In this document: piece by piece, positions 24,548-32,335 of the stretch | Layout: every line of letters starts with the position of its first letter | How positions within the stretch are numbered: position 1 is the first letter of the stretch | NCBI GenBank assembly: GCA_004554665.1 | Contig: SFKY01000005.1 | Location: 1-64,000 of the forward strand | Length of the DNA: 64,000 nt | Direction of reading: 5' to 3' | From: Bacteroidales bacterium | GTDB lineage: Bacteria > Bacteroidota > Bacteroidia > Bacteroidales > Bacteroidaceae | Notes under the pieces: model-generated | What the model was told of the DNA's origin: nothing | What the model saw: only the letters and a program-made list of their open reading frames with translations | The model's database searches: none | Program-made: the position numbers and the translations under genes

Positions 24548-25558
24548 ATGACTATGATGGACAAGAAAACTTCCGGCGGCCAGAAGACTGCCTCTCCCAC
24601 CCGTCGCCGACGGGTATGGTGGATAATCGGCATCGTATGTACCATATTGGCCATAGGATTGGGCGGAGCCAGCTGGTATATGCTCGACTATGCACTGTGC
24701 CCTGACCGCCCCACGAGTTATGACCTGCCACGGCAGTTGCAGCGCACAGTGCAAGAAAATCCACAGATCAAACCCTGGATAGACAGCCTGCAGCAGCATA
24801 GTGCCCTATGCGACACCTTTGTGACCATGCCCACCGGCGAGCGGCACCATGCGGTGTATGTCAGGGCACCCCATGCCAAGGGCAGGGTGGCCGTGCTGGT
24901 ACACGGTTATACAGACAACTGCATGAGCATGATACACATCGCGTCTATCTACGGTCGGCAGGGCTACCACCTGCTGCTGCCCGACCTGCACGGGCATGGC
25001 CGCAGCGAGGGCAAAGCCATACAGATGGGATGGAAAGACCGGTTGGACGTGCTCCATTGGACACAGGTGGCCCAACAAATGTTTGCCGATCCAGAAGCCA
25101 AGACACAGATGGTGCTGCACGGCGTGTCGATGGGGGCTGCCACGGTGATGAGCCTCTCGGGCGAGAAACTGCCGGCGTATATCAAGTGCTTGGTGGAGGA
25201 CTGTGGATACACCAGTGTGTGGGACGAATTTTCCAACGAACTGGCACAGTCGTTTCATCTGCCGGCCTTTCCGCTGATGTACACCACCAGCCTCCTGTGC
25301 CAGTTGCGCTACGGATGGCGTTTCGGCGAGGCTTCTCCCCTCCACCAAGTGGCCAAGTGCCGTCTGCCCATGCTCTTCATACATGGCGACAAAGACACTT
25401 ACGTGCCCTTTGCCATGCTCCAGCCCCTCTACAATGCCAAACCACAGCCCAAGGAGATGTGGGTGGTGCCGGGCTCGGTACATGCCACCAGCTTCCGCGA
25501 CCAGCCCGAGGCCTACACCGAGCGTGTAAATCGCTTTGTCAACCAGTATATAGACTAA
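24548..25558 (+). CDS. Membrane-anchored alpha/beta hydrolase
   Basis: Serine hydrolase of 336 residues. An N-terminal hydrophobic span (VWWIIGIVCTILAIGLGGAS, about residues 19-38) follows a basic stretch, so it is probably tethered to the inner membrane facing the periplasm. The hydrolase domain has VLVHGYTDN (oxyanion region), the nucleophile elbow LHGVSMGAAT, FIHGDKDTYVP with the acidic residue, and the catalytic His in GSVHATSF. It starts immediately after the GH2 stop. ATG at 24548 or the second Met 3 residues on could be the start. It may de-esterify a glycan or lipid product related to the GH2 substrate; this is context only. Confidence 0.88.
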   Translation: MTMMDKKTSGGQKTASPTRRRRVWWIIGIVCTILAIGLGGASWYMLDYALCPDRPTSYDLPRQLQRTVQENPQIKPWIDSLQQHSALCDTFVTMPTGERHHAVYVRAPHAKGRVAVLVHGYTDNCMSMIHIASIYGRQGYHLLLPDLHGHGRSEGKAIQMGWKDRLDVLHWTQVAQQMFADPEAKTQMVLHGVSMGAATVMSLSGEKLPAYIKCLVEDCGYTSVWDEFSNELAQSFHLPAFPLMYTTSLLCQLRYGWRFGEASPLHQVAKCRLPMLFIHGDKDTYVPFAMLQPLYNAKPQPKEMWVVPGSVHATSFRDQPEAYTERVNRFVNQYID

Positions 25559-25560
25559 AA

Positions 25561-25645
25561 ACGCTTCGTCCCCCACGCTTTCAGATGATGCTTGCCACCA
25601 TTTGTGAGTGGCAAGGATTACCCGAAAATGTGGGGGGCGAAGCGT
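25561..25645 (-). terminator. Nested stem-loop between convergent genes
   Basis: Outer 16-bp stem: ACGCTTCGTCCCCCAC (25561-25576) with 25630-25645, one G-T pair. Inner 8-bp stem: CTTGCCAC (25591-25598) with GTGGCAAG (25608-25615). On the minus strand the outer stem is followed by TTTTTAG, so it should terminate the beta-helix gene, and possibly also the alpha/beta hydrolase operon from the other side. Confidence 0.65.
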
Positions 25646-25661
25646 AAAAAACAAATAAGAA

Positions 25662-27704
25662 TTACTGCTGTCCGGCCTTGACGATACGGTCAAACGCCTC
25701 GATGTCGGCTTGCGGCATGCGGGCCTTGGCCTTCCATGCAGCATCGCCATACACGCCGACCTGTGAGGTATCAAAGGGCTTGAAGCCTATCTTCTTGGCG
25801 GCACGCAGATTGGTCAGCGTGAAATCTCCCTGTGCCGCATTGCGGAACATGGGACGCTCGCACACACTGTGAGGCTCTCGCTGCTTCTTCCATTCGCCGA
25901 AGCTCTTGCCGTAGTAAGCCTTCTTGGCCTTGGTCTCGTCGTAATAGCAGTTGTAGTCCATATCCACATCGGCCTTATCCCATACTCCCTTGAAGATATT
26001 GCCCTGGTTGACAAGGATGATGTTGTGCTTGAACGTCATCGAACGGTGGTTCTCCTTGCGCGTAAGATCTATCTGCTGCAGGATGCTGTTGGCGAAAATA
26101 TTGTTTTCGACCACGTTGTCCTTGCCGTAGTGCTGGTGCAGGCCGCCACTCTTGCAGCGGTACGCCAGATTGTCGCGCATCACGATACCGGTGCTGCCCT
26201 CGTCCATATAGAGACCCCATCCGCCGTAGCCATAAGAGTAGATATCGTGGATCACGTTGCGCTCCACGCGGGTGCCGGGCGACACGCCGAGAGTATAGAT
26301 GGCACCCATGTCGGAGAGTATGCCCCATCCTAAGTGGTGGATATGGTTATAGGCTATCAGATTGTCAACCGAGGGACTCGCTGTGTAGCCCCACACCCAG
26401 CCCACAGATACACCCGAGTAGCGCATGTCGGCTATCTCGTTGTGGGTAACGCGGTTGTGGGCCGTATGGAGGAGCACCACACCACCGGCGCAGGGGAAGA
26501 GCAGGCCGCCGTGACGGATGATGTTGTTGTCGATGACGGTTCCGCTCGTCACGTGATTGCTGTTGGAATCGAGAACGTTGTAACCCACCTTGATACCACC
26601 GGCTCCCAAATCGTAGAGCAGGCTGTGGCGGACCACGTTGTCGCTGCAGTCGTGCCTAATCCAAATGCCATAGTTGCCGATGTGGCGGATCTCACAGTTG
26701 TCGATCACGATACGGTCGGCATAATCCATCTCTATCGTGGCCTCGATATCGGCAGCAGCCTGCTCCGGCGGCACTCCCTGCTTGGGTGTGTAGTAAGCGG
26801 TGTGGGCAAAACAGAGGTTGCGGAATGTCTTGTCGCTCACCCGCTGGTTTGGGGTTCCCTTGATTTCCACAATCTGGCTCAGCACGGGTGCATAGACCTC
26901 GGCTGTCTCCATCTCCTCGCCCGGCAGGGGGATGTAGAGCAACGTACCGTCGCGGTCGAGAAACCACTCGCCGGGCGCGTCGAGCGCAGCACGGTAGTTT
27001 TCGAGGATGAATCGGGTGTTCTTAGTGATGGGATTCCAAGGCTTCTGACCTTGTCCTGTGGTGTAGAAGCGACCGGAGTCGGGCTCGGCGTAAAGGAGGA
27101 AGGAGCACGAGTTGTCCCACTTGAAGTAATAAGTGGCCAGCACATCGCCCGCTTCGCTCTCAGAGAGGCCGCGCAGCGTGGCAAGGTTTTCGGGACGGGT
27201 CATCATCTTCTGCGAAGCCAGCGGCTGGATGCGGTCAGGACCCTTCACCTCGATATGTTCCTGCATATCGGTAAGTTTAAACCACTTCTCGTTAGGCGTT
27301 CTTGCCCTCACGGCACGACGACCGTTGACATACAACTGCTCGAAGCGCCACTTATACCTCACCACTTGGGGCACATGGCAGCGCCACCAGCCCTCGGGAG
27401 TACGCTCCCAACCCGTGAGGCGGATGCCTCCGCTGATGACGGGCTTTTCTTCGCCATCGCCCACAAACACCATCGGCCTGTTGTCGGCGGCGGTGAGGAC
27501 GATGGGATCCTGCAAGGCATAGACTCCCTTGGCAAAATGGATGTAAGCAGTATCGCCAGCGGGCAGGCTGCGCGCCTTGACGATGGCTTCACGAATGTCG
27601 TCGGTCTTGGCGACGGTGAAGTGATGGCGCTTGGCTGTGGTCTGGGCATGAGATGCCACCCCTGCTGCCATCATCAGCAGAATAAGAAATTGTTGTCGTA
27701 TCAT
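25662..27704 (-). CDS. Secreted right-handed beta-helix protein (GH141-like)
   Basis: About 680 residues with a Sec signal peptide (MIRQQFLILLMMAAGVASHA). The N-terminal part shows IREAIVKARSLPAGDTAYIHFAKGVY, the typical first rung of pectin-lyase-like helices, and a jelly-roll insert. Later rungs are visible as repeated N-x-I and asparagine-ladder stretches (IVIDNCEIRHIGNYGIWIRH, VVRHSLLYDLGAGGI, NNIIRHGG). The overall look is that of Bacteroidota GH141-type proteins (fucosidase/xylanase), but I cannot assign a family with certainty. The start is set at 27704 for the signal peptide; a longer frame to 27755 is unsupported. A minus-strand -7 box TATTTTTG at 27770-27777 lies suitably upstream. 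Confidence 0.78.
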   Translation of the reverse strand: MIRQQFLILLMMAAGVASHAQTTAKRHHFTVAKTDDIREAIVKARSLPAGDTAYIHFAKGVYALQDPIVLTAADNRPMVFVGDGEEKPVISGGIRLTGWERTPEGWWRCHVPQVVRYKWRFEQLYVNGRRAVRARTPNEKWFKLTDMQEHIEVKGPDRIQPLASQKMMTRPENLATLRGLSESEAGDVLATYYFKWDNSCSFLLYAEPDSGRFYTTGQGQKPWNPITKNTRFILENYRAALDAPGEWFLDRDGTLLYIPLPGEEMETAEVYAPVLSQIVEIKGTPNQRVSDKTFRNLCFAHTAYYTPKQGVPPEQAAADIEATIEMDYADRIVIDNCEIRHIGNYGIWIRHDCSDNVVRHSLLYDLGAGGIKVGYNVLDSNSNHVTSGTVIDNNIIRHGGLLFPCAGGVVLLHTAHNRVTHNEIADMRYSGVSVGWVWGYTASPSVDNLIAYNHIHHLGWGILSDMGAIYTLGVSPGTRVERNVIHDIYSYGYGGWGLYMDEGSTGIVMRDNLAYRCKSGGLHQHYGKDNVVENNIFANSILQQIDLTRKENHRSMTFKHNIILVNQGNIFKGVWDKADVDMDYNCYYDETKAKKAYYGKSFGEWKKQREPHSVCERPMFRNAAQGDFTLTNLRAAKKIGFKPFDTSQVGVYGDAAWKAKARMPQADIEAFDRIVKAGQQ

Positions 27705-27851
27705 CGTTTTAACATGAATATATTGTTTCGTATTACACATAGTTGTAGCCGACAATGGCTATCTCTCTACAAAAATAGACAAAAATTCTCATTTCCAACC
27801 TGTTTCAGTCCCAAAATTAGGTTTCTTTAAGGGCGAAACGATTCCATCCCT

Positions 27852-29198
27852 CTATCCTGCCAGCCGCTTGCGCAACAGTCTGAGTACAAAGAAATAGGCC
27901 GGGATGAGGAAGAGGTCGGCCGCAATCCATGCCACGGGGTCTCCGAAGCAGACTCCGGTGAAGTGAAAGGCCGGAACCAGCCACAGGCTCACGCCGCACC
28001 GCGCCACCATCTCCATGACACCGCTGAGCATGCTCAAGTTGCTGAAGCCCAAACCCTGAATGGAGTAACGCAGGATGCACAACACGCCCAGTACGGCATA
28101 GAAATAATTGTTGATACGCATAAACTGGGCGGCATGCTCCACTATCTCCTCGCCGCCACTGTCTACAAACAGCCACATCAGGGTATCGGCCAACGGATAA
28201 ATGATGAGGAATGTGAGCACACTGTAAACCAGCACGATACGCAAGGAAGCACGCACGCCGGCCGACACGCGGTCGAGCCGCTTGGCACCCACATTCTGAC
28301 CACAGTAGGTGGCCATGGCCACGCCCACATTCTCGAAGACGCACGTGAAGAGATACTTGATGCGCATCGAGGCTGTGAATGCCGCCACACAGGTGGTGCC
28401 CAGCGCATTGTTGGCGCTCTGCAGCATGATGATGCCGATGCCGGTGATGGAAAACTGCATGCCCATGGGAATGCCGGTACCCAAGAGGCGTCCCGTCATG
28501 CTGTCGTGGTAGTCCCACTCATGACCTACGGGAATGAGCAACTGCAGATGGCGATGGATGTACACGACACACAGCACGGCGGCAAAGGCTTGGGCGATGA
28601 GCGTGGCGATAGCTGCCCCGGCCACGCCCATGCCGAGCACGAGGATAAACCCCAAATCGAGCAGGATATTGAGCACAGACGAGGCGATAAGGAAATAAAA
28701 CGGCTGGCGCGAGTTGCCCAGGGCGCGGATAAAGCCCGACAACAGATTGTAGGCCACGGTAAAGGGAATGGCCAGAAAGTTGACTAACAGGAAGATGTAA
28801 GCCTCGGCGAAGATGTCGGCCGGCGTGTTGACCACCGTCAGTATCTTCCGGCACAAGAGCGAGGTTATCAGGGTGATGACAGCGGCCAAGACCACGGCAA
28901 TGCGCAGCGAGGAGGCCACGTAGGCACGCATCTTGGAAAAGTCTTTGGCTCCAAACGACTGGGCTACGGGGATGGCAAAACCCGCACACGACCCATTGCA
29001 AAAGCCCATGATGAGAAACATGACCGACGAACTGGCACCCACGGCGGCCAAGGCACCCACGCCCACACTGCGGCCTACGATGACCGCATCGATCACCAGA
29101 TAGAACTGTTGCAGGATGTAGCCCAGGATGAGGGGGAGGGCAAAACGCACGATACTCTTGGCCGGTGCGCCTGTGGTCATATCGGTGGTGTGGCTCAT
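27852..29198 (-). CDS. MATE-family efflux transporter
   Basis: Multidrug and toxic compound extrusion transporter in the inner membrane, about 448 residues with twelve hydrophobic segments in two similar halves. The first half opens SIVRFALPLILGYILQQFYLVIDAVIVGR, the usual MATE start, and the second has ITGIGIIMLQSANNALGTTCVAAF. Cation-driven export of drugs, flavins or metabolites is the family role; the substrate is unknown. The ATG at 29198 is used. The longer frame to 29234 would start at TTG inside the upstream gene. It follows the small protein gene closely and probably shares its transcript. Confidence 0.92.
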   Translation of the reverse strand: MSHTTDMTTGAPAKSIVRFALPLILGYILQQFYLVIDAVIVGRSVGVGALAAVGASSSVMFLIMGFCNGSCAGFAIPVAQSFGAKDFSKMRAYVASSLRIAVVLAAVITLITSLLCRKILTVVNTPADIFAEAYIFLLVNFLAIPFTVAYNLLSGFIRALGNSRQPFYFLIASSVLNILLDLGFILVLGMGVAGAAIATLIAQAFAAVLCVVYIHRHLQLLIPVGHEWDYHDSMTGRLLGTGIPMGMQFSITGIGIIMLQSANNALGTTCVAAFTASMRIKYLFTCVFENVGVAMATYCGQNVGAKRLDRVSAGVRASLRIVLVYSVLTFLIIYPLADTLMWLFVDSGGEEIVEHAAQFMRINNYFYAVLGVLCILRYSIQGLGFSNLSMLSGVMEMVARCGVSLWLVPAFHFTGVCFGDPVAWIAADLFLIPAYFFVLRLLRKRLAG

Positions 29199-29211
29199 AG
29201 GTGCTAAGGGG

Positions 29212-29619
29212 TTACGGTCGGGTGGCGTCGGCAAGCAGGGTGCTGATGGCTTTCATCTTCTGCCGGCGACTCATGGAAAAGGTATCGCTATGACGGTCTA
29301 CGTAATCGTACAGACTGTAGGCCTTCTCGTACAGCATCAGGCAGAGCGGAGCCTGCTTGTACGATGCCTCGGTATAGAGCAGTTCGGCCAAGATACCCAA
29401 CCGCTCGATGCGCTCGTCGTCGGGCCAGGTGTCGTGGGCATAGGTCATGGTCTCGGCCACCGACAGATTGCGCAGCAGCCCATAATCGCCCACATACTGG
29501 CGGTAGAGCTCGGCCATCTCGCGGTCGCGCTTCTCGTCGTCGTGCTGCTTCTCCAAGAAATTGGCCAACGCCCGGGCAAACTCTTGTATCATCCGTAAAA
29601 AATAATCTCTCTGTAACAT
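29212..29619 (-). CDS. Small helical protein (DUF6483-like)
   Basis: 135 residues, mostly helix-forming, no signal or membrane span. It starts MLQRDYFLRMIQEFARALANFLEK, a pattern shared by DUF6483-type proteins in Bacteroidota and Firmicutes as I recall them. The middle is rich in Arg/Glu and the end carries MSRRQKMKAISTLLADA. The role is unknown. It lies 29 bp after the helicase gene and 13 bp before the MATE start, so the three are likely one transcript. Confidence 0.65.
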   Translation of the reverse strand: MLQRDYFLRMIQEFARALANFLEKQHDDEKRDREMAELYRQYVGDYGLLRNLSVAETMTYAHDTWPDDERIERLGILAELLYTEASYKQAPLCLMLYEKAYSLYDYVDRHSDTFSMSRRQKMKAISTLLADATRP

Positions 29620-29648
29620 GCGCTATCGTGCTGAATATAAACTGGTTC

Positions 29649-31601
29649 TCACTCCCCGTGTCTCGCCTCTGACGGTGCCTCAGACGACTGCCTGATATCC
29701 TCCACATACTCCCACAGCCGTCTGTAAAACGGATGGCGGGTCATGGTCTCCCTGTCGCCGATGATGATGAGCTTCATCCGCGCCCGGGTGATGGCCACAT
29801 TCATGCGCCGCAGGTCGCGGAGAAACCCGATCTGCCCCTCTTCGTTGGACCTGACGAGCGAGATGAGCACCACGTCGCGCTCCTGACCTTGGAACCCGTC
29901 TACCGTGTTGACAGTGATGAGATGGCGGTAGGGCTTAAAGAAGCCTCGCTGCTTCAGCTGACTGCGCAGGTACTGCACCTGTGCACGGTAGGGGGAGATG
30001 ATGGCCACGTCGATGTGCTCGTCGAGGACACGCTGTCGCCCTATCTTGGTGAGATAGTCTTGCAGCCTGTCGAGTGTGTAGTGGGCCTCGCCCCGGTTGA
30101 TACGGCCGAAGGTGTCGCCCACAAACTGCTCCCTACACGGTTCGGCCTCGCACTCGTCGGCGGGCAGCGTCTCGGGCACTATCCACTCTATCGGATGGTC
30201 ATAGTCGAGCACGCCCCGATGGCTCACTTGCGGTGCCGACTCCACCTGTCCGTCATAAAACCACTCGCTGGAGAAACGCATGATCTGCTCATTCATGCGA
30301 TACTGCATGCGGAGCAGCGTCACCACCTCGGGATGCGCTGCCACGATGCGCTCCATGAGCGTGACGCCCAGCCCTCCCTTGAGCGCGGCCATGCTCTTGA
30401 CCGTGGGAGGCAACTGGCAATGGTCGCCTGCGAGCACCACACGCGACACCCGCCGCATGGGAATCCAGCATGCCGCCTCCAAGGCTTGCGCCGCCTCGTC
30501 CACAAAGAGCGTGGCAAACCGCTGTCCGTCGAGCAGCGGCGAGGCAGAGCCAGCGAGCGTGCAGGCGATGACCCGTGCGTCGGCAAACAGTGCGCCACGG
30601 ATACGCAGCTCCAGTTCGGTGGCGCGCTCCTTGAGCCGCTCCATCTTCTGGTGCCAGCTCTCGGTGCGCCCCTTGCGCTGTCCCTTCAGGTCTCGCATGG
30701 CCTTGCGCAGCGCCCACAGTTGGGGATAGTCGGGATGGGCCTCGAACCGGCGCTCGTAAGTGAACGATAGCATCTTGTCGTTGACCTTGGTGGGATTGCC
30801 TATCCGCAGCACACCCACACCGCGGTCCACCAACCGCTCCGATATCCAGTCCACCGCCATGTTGCTCTGGGCACAGACCAGCACCTGACTCTCGCGGCGG
30901 AGCGTCTCGTAGATGGCCTCTACCAGCGTGGTGGTCTTCCCCGTGCCGGGAGGGCCATGTACCACAGCCACATCCTTGGCCCGGAGCACCTCGTTGACCG
31001 CCCGCTCTTGCGTGGCATTGAGCCACGGCATACGGATGGGGTCGAAAGTGAAGCGTGCCGCCGGCGCATGCGTGTAGAAGAGGTCGCGCAGATAGGCCAG
31101 CCGGTCGCCCTTGGCAGCGGCCACACGGTCGAGGGCACTGAACATGAGCCGATAGCTGGTCTCGTCGAAGTAGAGCTGTACGCCCACCGGGTCGGTAGCA
31201 GCCGCAATGTCGGCCGTGCGCCCATTGTCGGGCACGGTCACCACCATTCGGTCGCCGTCGGCATAGCTCACCATGCCTGTAAATCCGAAGTAATGAATCT
31301 GCTGCTTGTCCGGTCGCCCCTCGGCAGTGGAGATACGGAAGAAAACGACGGGGCGGCCATACTCGAAATTGTGCGAAATATCTTCATCCGCCGTGCGGAA
31401 AATCTCCAGCGCCCGCTGATTGAGCGAGTTGTAGTAGCTCTTCCCCACGCGTATGGGAAACCATGCGTCGCCCCTTTTCACTTGGCGTGCCACTCCCTTG
31501 GCCTCAGACTGCCGTCTGAAAGCCTCTTTCTCTGCCGCATACTCTATCTGGAGCAGCAACCGCTGCTGTTGCAGTGCCTGTATAGGGGATGACTGTGCCA
31601 T
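29649..31601 (-). CDS. SF1 helicase, DNA2/SMUBP-2-like
   Basis: Superfamily 1B-like DNA/RNA helicase of 650 residues. After an N-terminal beta domain (residues about 40-150) come motif I HGPPGTGKTTTLVEAI (215-230), motif Ia LVCAQSNMAVDWISERL, motif II FVDEAAQALEAACW, motif III LAGDHCQLPPTV, motif IV LRMQYRMNEQIM, motif V TVDGFQGQERDVVLISLVRS and motif VI NVAITRARMKL. The arrangement resembles IGHMBP2 and its bacterial relatives, which unwind with 5'-3' polarity. The cellular role in Bacteroidota is undefined. ATG at 31601 starts 34 bp after the stop of a toxin remnant. Confidence 0.92.
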   Translation of the reverse strand: MAQSSPIQALQQQRLLLQIEYAAEKEAFRRQSEAKGVARQVKRGDAWFPIRVGKSYYNSLNQRALEIFRTADEDISHNFEYGRPVVFFRISTAEGRPDKQQIHYFGFTGMVSYADGDRMVVTVPDNGRTADIAAATDPVGVQLYFDETSYRLMFSALDRVAAAKGDRLAYLRDLFYTHAPAARFTFDPIRMPWLNATQERAVNEVLRAKDVAVVHGPPGTGKTTTLVEAIYETLRRESQVLVCAQSNMAVDWISERLVDRGVGVLRIGNPTKVNDKMLSFTYERRFEAHPDYPQLWALRKAMRDLKGQRKGRTESWHQKMERLKERATELELRIRGALFADARVIACTLAGSASPLLDGQRFATLFVDEAAQALEAACWIPMRRVSRVVLAGDHCQLPPTVKSMAALKGGLGVTLMERIVAAHPEVVTLLRMQYRMNEQIMRFSSEWFYDGQVESAPQVSHRGVLDYDHPIEWIVPETLPADECEAEPCREQFVGDTFGRINRGEAHYTLDRLQDYLTKIGRQRVLDEHIDVAIISPYRAQVQYLRSQLKQRGFFKPYRHLITVNTVDGFQGQERDVVLISLVRSNEEGQIGFLRDLRRMNVAITRARMKLIIIGDRETMTRHPFYRRLWEYVEDIRQSSEAPSEARHGE

Positions 31602-31634
31602 ATTGCTTAGTGCAGAAGAACAAAAGTATAGCTA

Positions 31635-31709
31635 TCATACAGGCTTACCAGAACCATTAGGCCCTGCTATCACTATCAATACAGGCTTCGCTTCTTCCAC
31701 AGTCTTCAT
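31635..31709 (-). pseudogene. Zeta-toxin-like gene, truncated to 24 codons
   Basis: The minus-strand frame begins MKTVEEAKPVLIVIAGPNG, then SGKPV and stop. IAGPNGSGK is the Walker A start of zeta-toxin / AAA-type kinases, normally followed by Thr or Ser and another 150-250 residues. The break occurs where AAGCCTGTAT, already present 40 bp earlier in the gene, recurs, hinting at recombination between short repeats. The ATG overlaps the stop of the upstream small gene (ATGA), the usual operon layout for an antitoxin-toxin pair. Confidence 0.7.
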
Positions 31710-31915
31710 TTTTGGAATAGCGTAGGATTCTTTGCCTTAAATGCTGCCAATGCCTTACGGGCTGAAAGCACATATTGGAGATGGTAACGGCGGTGGGCTG
31801 CTTCACCTTTGATACGTGCATCCTCGGCGGCCTCCCTCATCAGTTGGGAAAGTATTTCGTCAGAAGGCTCCTCCATGCTGGTCAACTTGTATGTATCAAT
31901 GCTATACTTTGTCAT
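31706..31915 (-). CDS. Small protein, possible antitoxin partner
   Basis: 69 residues: MTKYSIDTYKLTSMEEPSDE at the start, then a helix-rich charged region (LSQLMREAAEDARIKGEAAH) and a C-terminal ALAAFKAKNPTLFQK. In Bacteroidota, similar small genes precede zeta-toxin-like ATPase genes, which fits the overlapping remnant downstream. It is intact, but its toxin is not. Possibly an orphan antitoxin that still guards against related toxins; the family call is from context only. Confidence 0.6.
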   Translation of the reverse strand: MTKYSIDTYKLTSMEEPSDEILSQLMREAAEDARIKGEAAHRRYHLQYVLSARKALAAFKAKNPTLFQK

Positions 31916-32064
31916 TTGCCTGAAATTTTGACAACAAAAATACGAATTAATTTCGTGACCATTGCATTTTACCTCACTAAATTATTATTTTTTTATTCCC
32001 AAAACCACTAATTCGCCTTTGCCCCGATGCTGGCACTTCGGACAACTGCCAACGATGGAAACAT

Positions 32065-32125
32065 AAAGGTGGCGTTTAGGAGGCGTAAACGTGGCATTTA
32101 CGATGGCTAAACGTGGCATTTAGCC
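32065..32125. repeat. TGGCATTTAG palindromic element, copy C
   Basis: Contains GGTGGCGTTTAGG, GGCGTAAACGTGGCATTTACG and GGCTAAACGTGGCATTTAGCC in tandem. The last is a 21-bp near-palindrome (GGCTAAA...TTTAGCC). Unlike copies A, B and E there is no clean outer inverted repeat. Confidence 0.7.
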
Positions 32126-32299
32126 GCGACATACGTATCGCCTACCATTTATGGCCTGCGTATATACGCGCGCCATGCGCCTGTGGCATGTCTGGTTCTT
32201 ACCGCCCTCAAAACCGGGTGAAAACCATTGGGGAAGCGGACAATAATTAAAAAAAGTGAAAAAAGACGTATTAATAAGGTGTAAGCGATTCTTTTTGCC

Positions 32300-32307
32300 T
32301 ACTTTTG
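32300..32307 (+). promoter_or_regulatory. -7 box (TACTTTTG) for topA
   Basis: Matches TAnnTTTG and lies 28 bp before the topA ATG. The expected -33 TTTG is not apparent. Confidence 0.5.
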
Positions 32308-32335
32308 CGCTTCAAATAACGTACATTACTGAGAT

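Larger units (their letters stand above)
31916..32335. other. 420-bp intergenic region before topA
   Basis: AT-rich to 32010, then the palindromic element at 32065-32125, a short GC-rich stretch with CGCGCGCCATGCGC near 32168, and the topA promoter element TACTTTTG at 32300-32307. I see no open frame or RNA gene. Confidence 0.6.
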
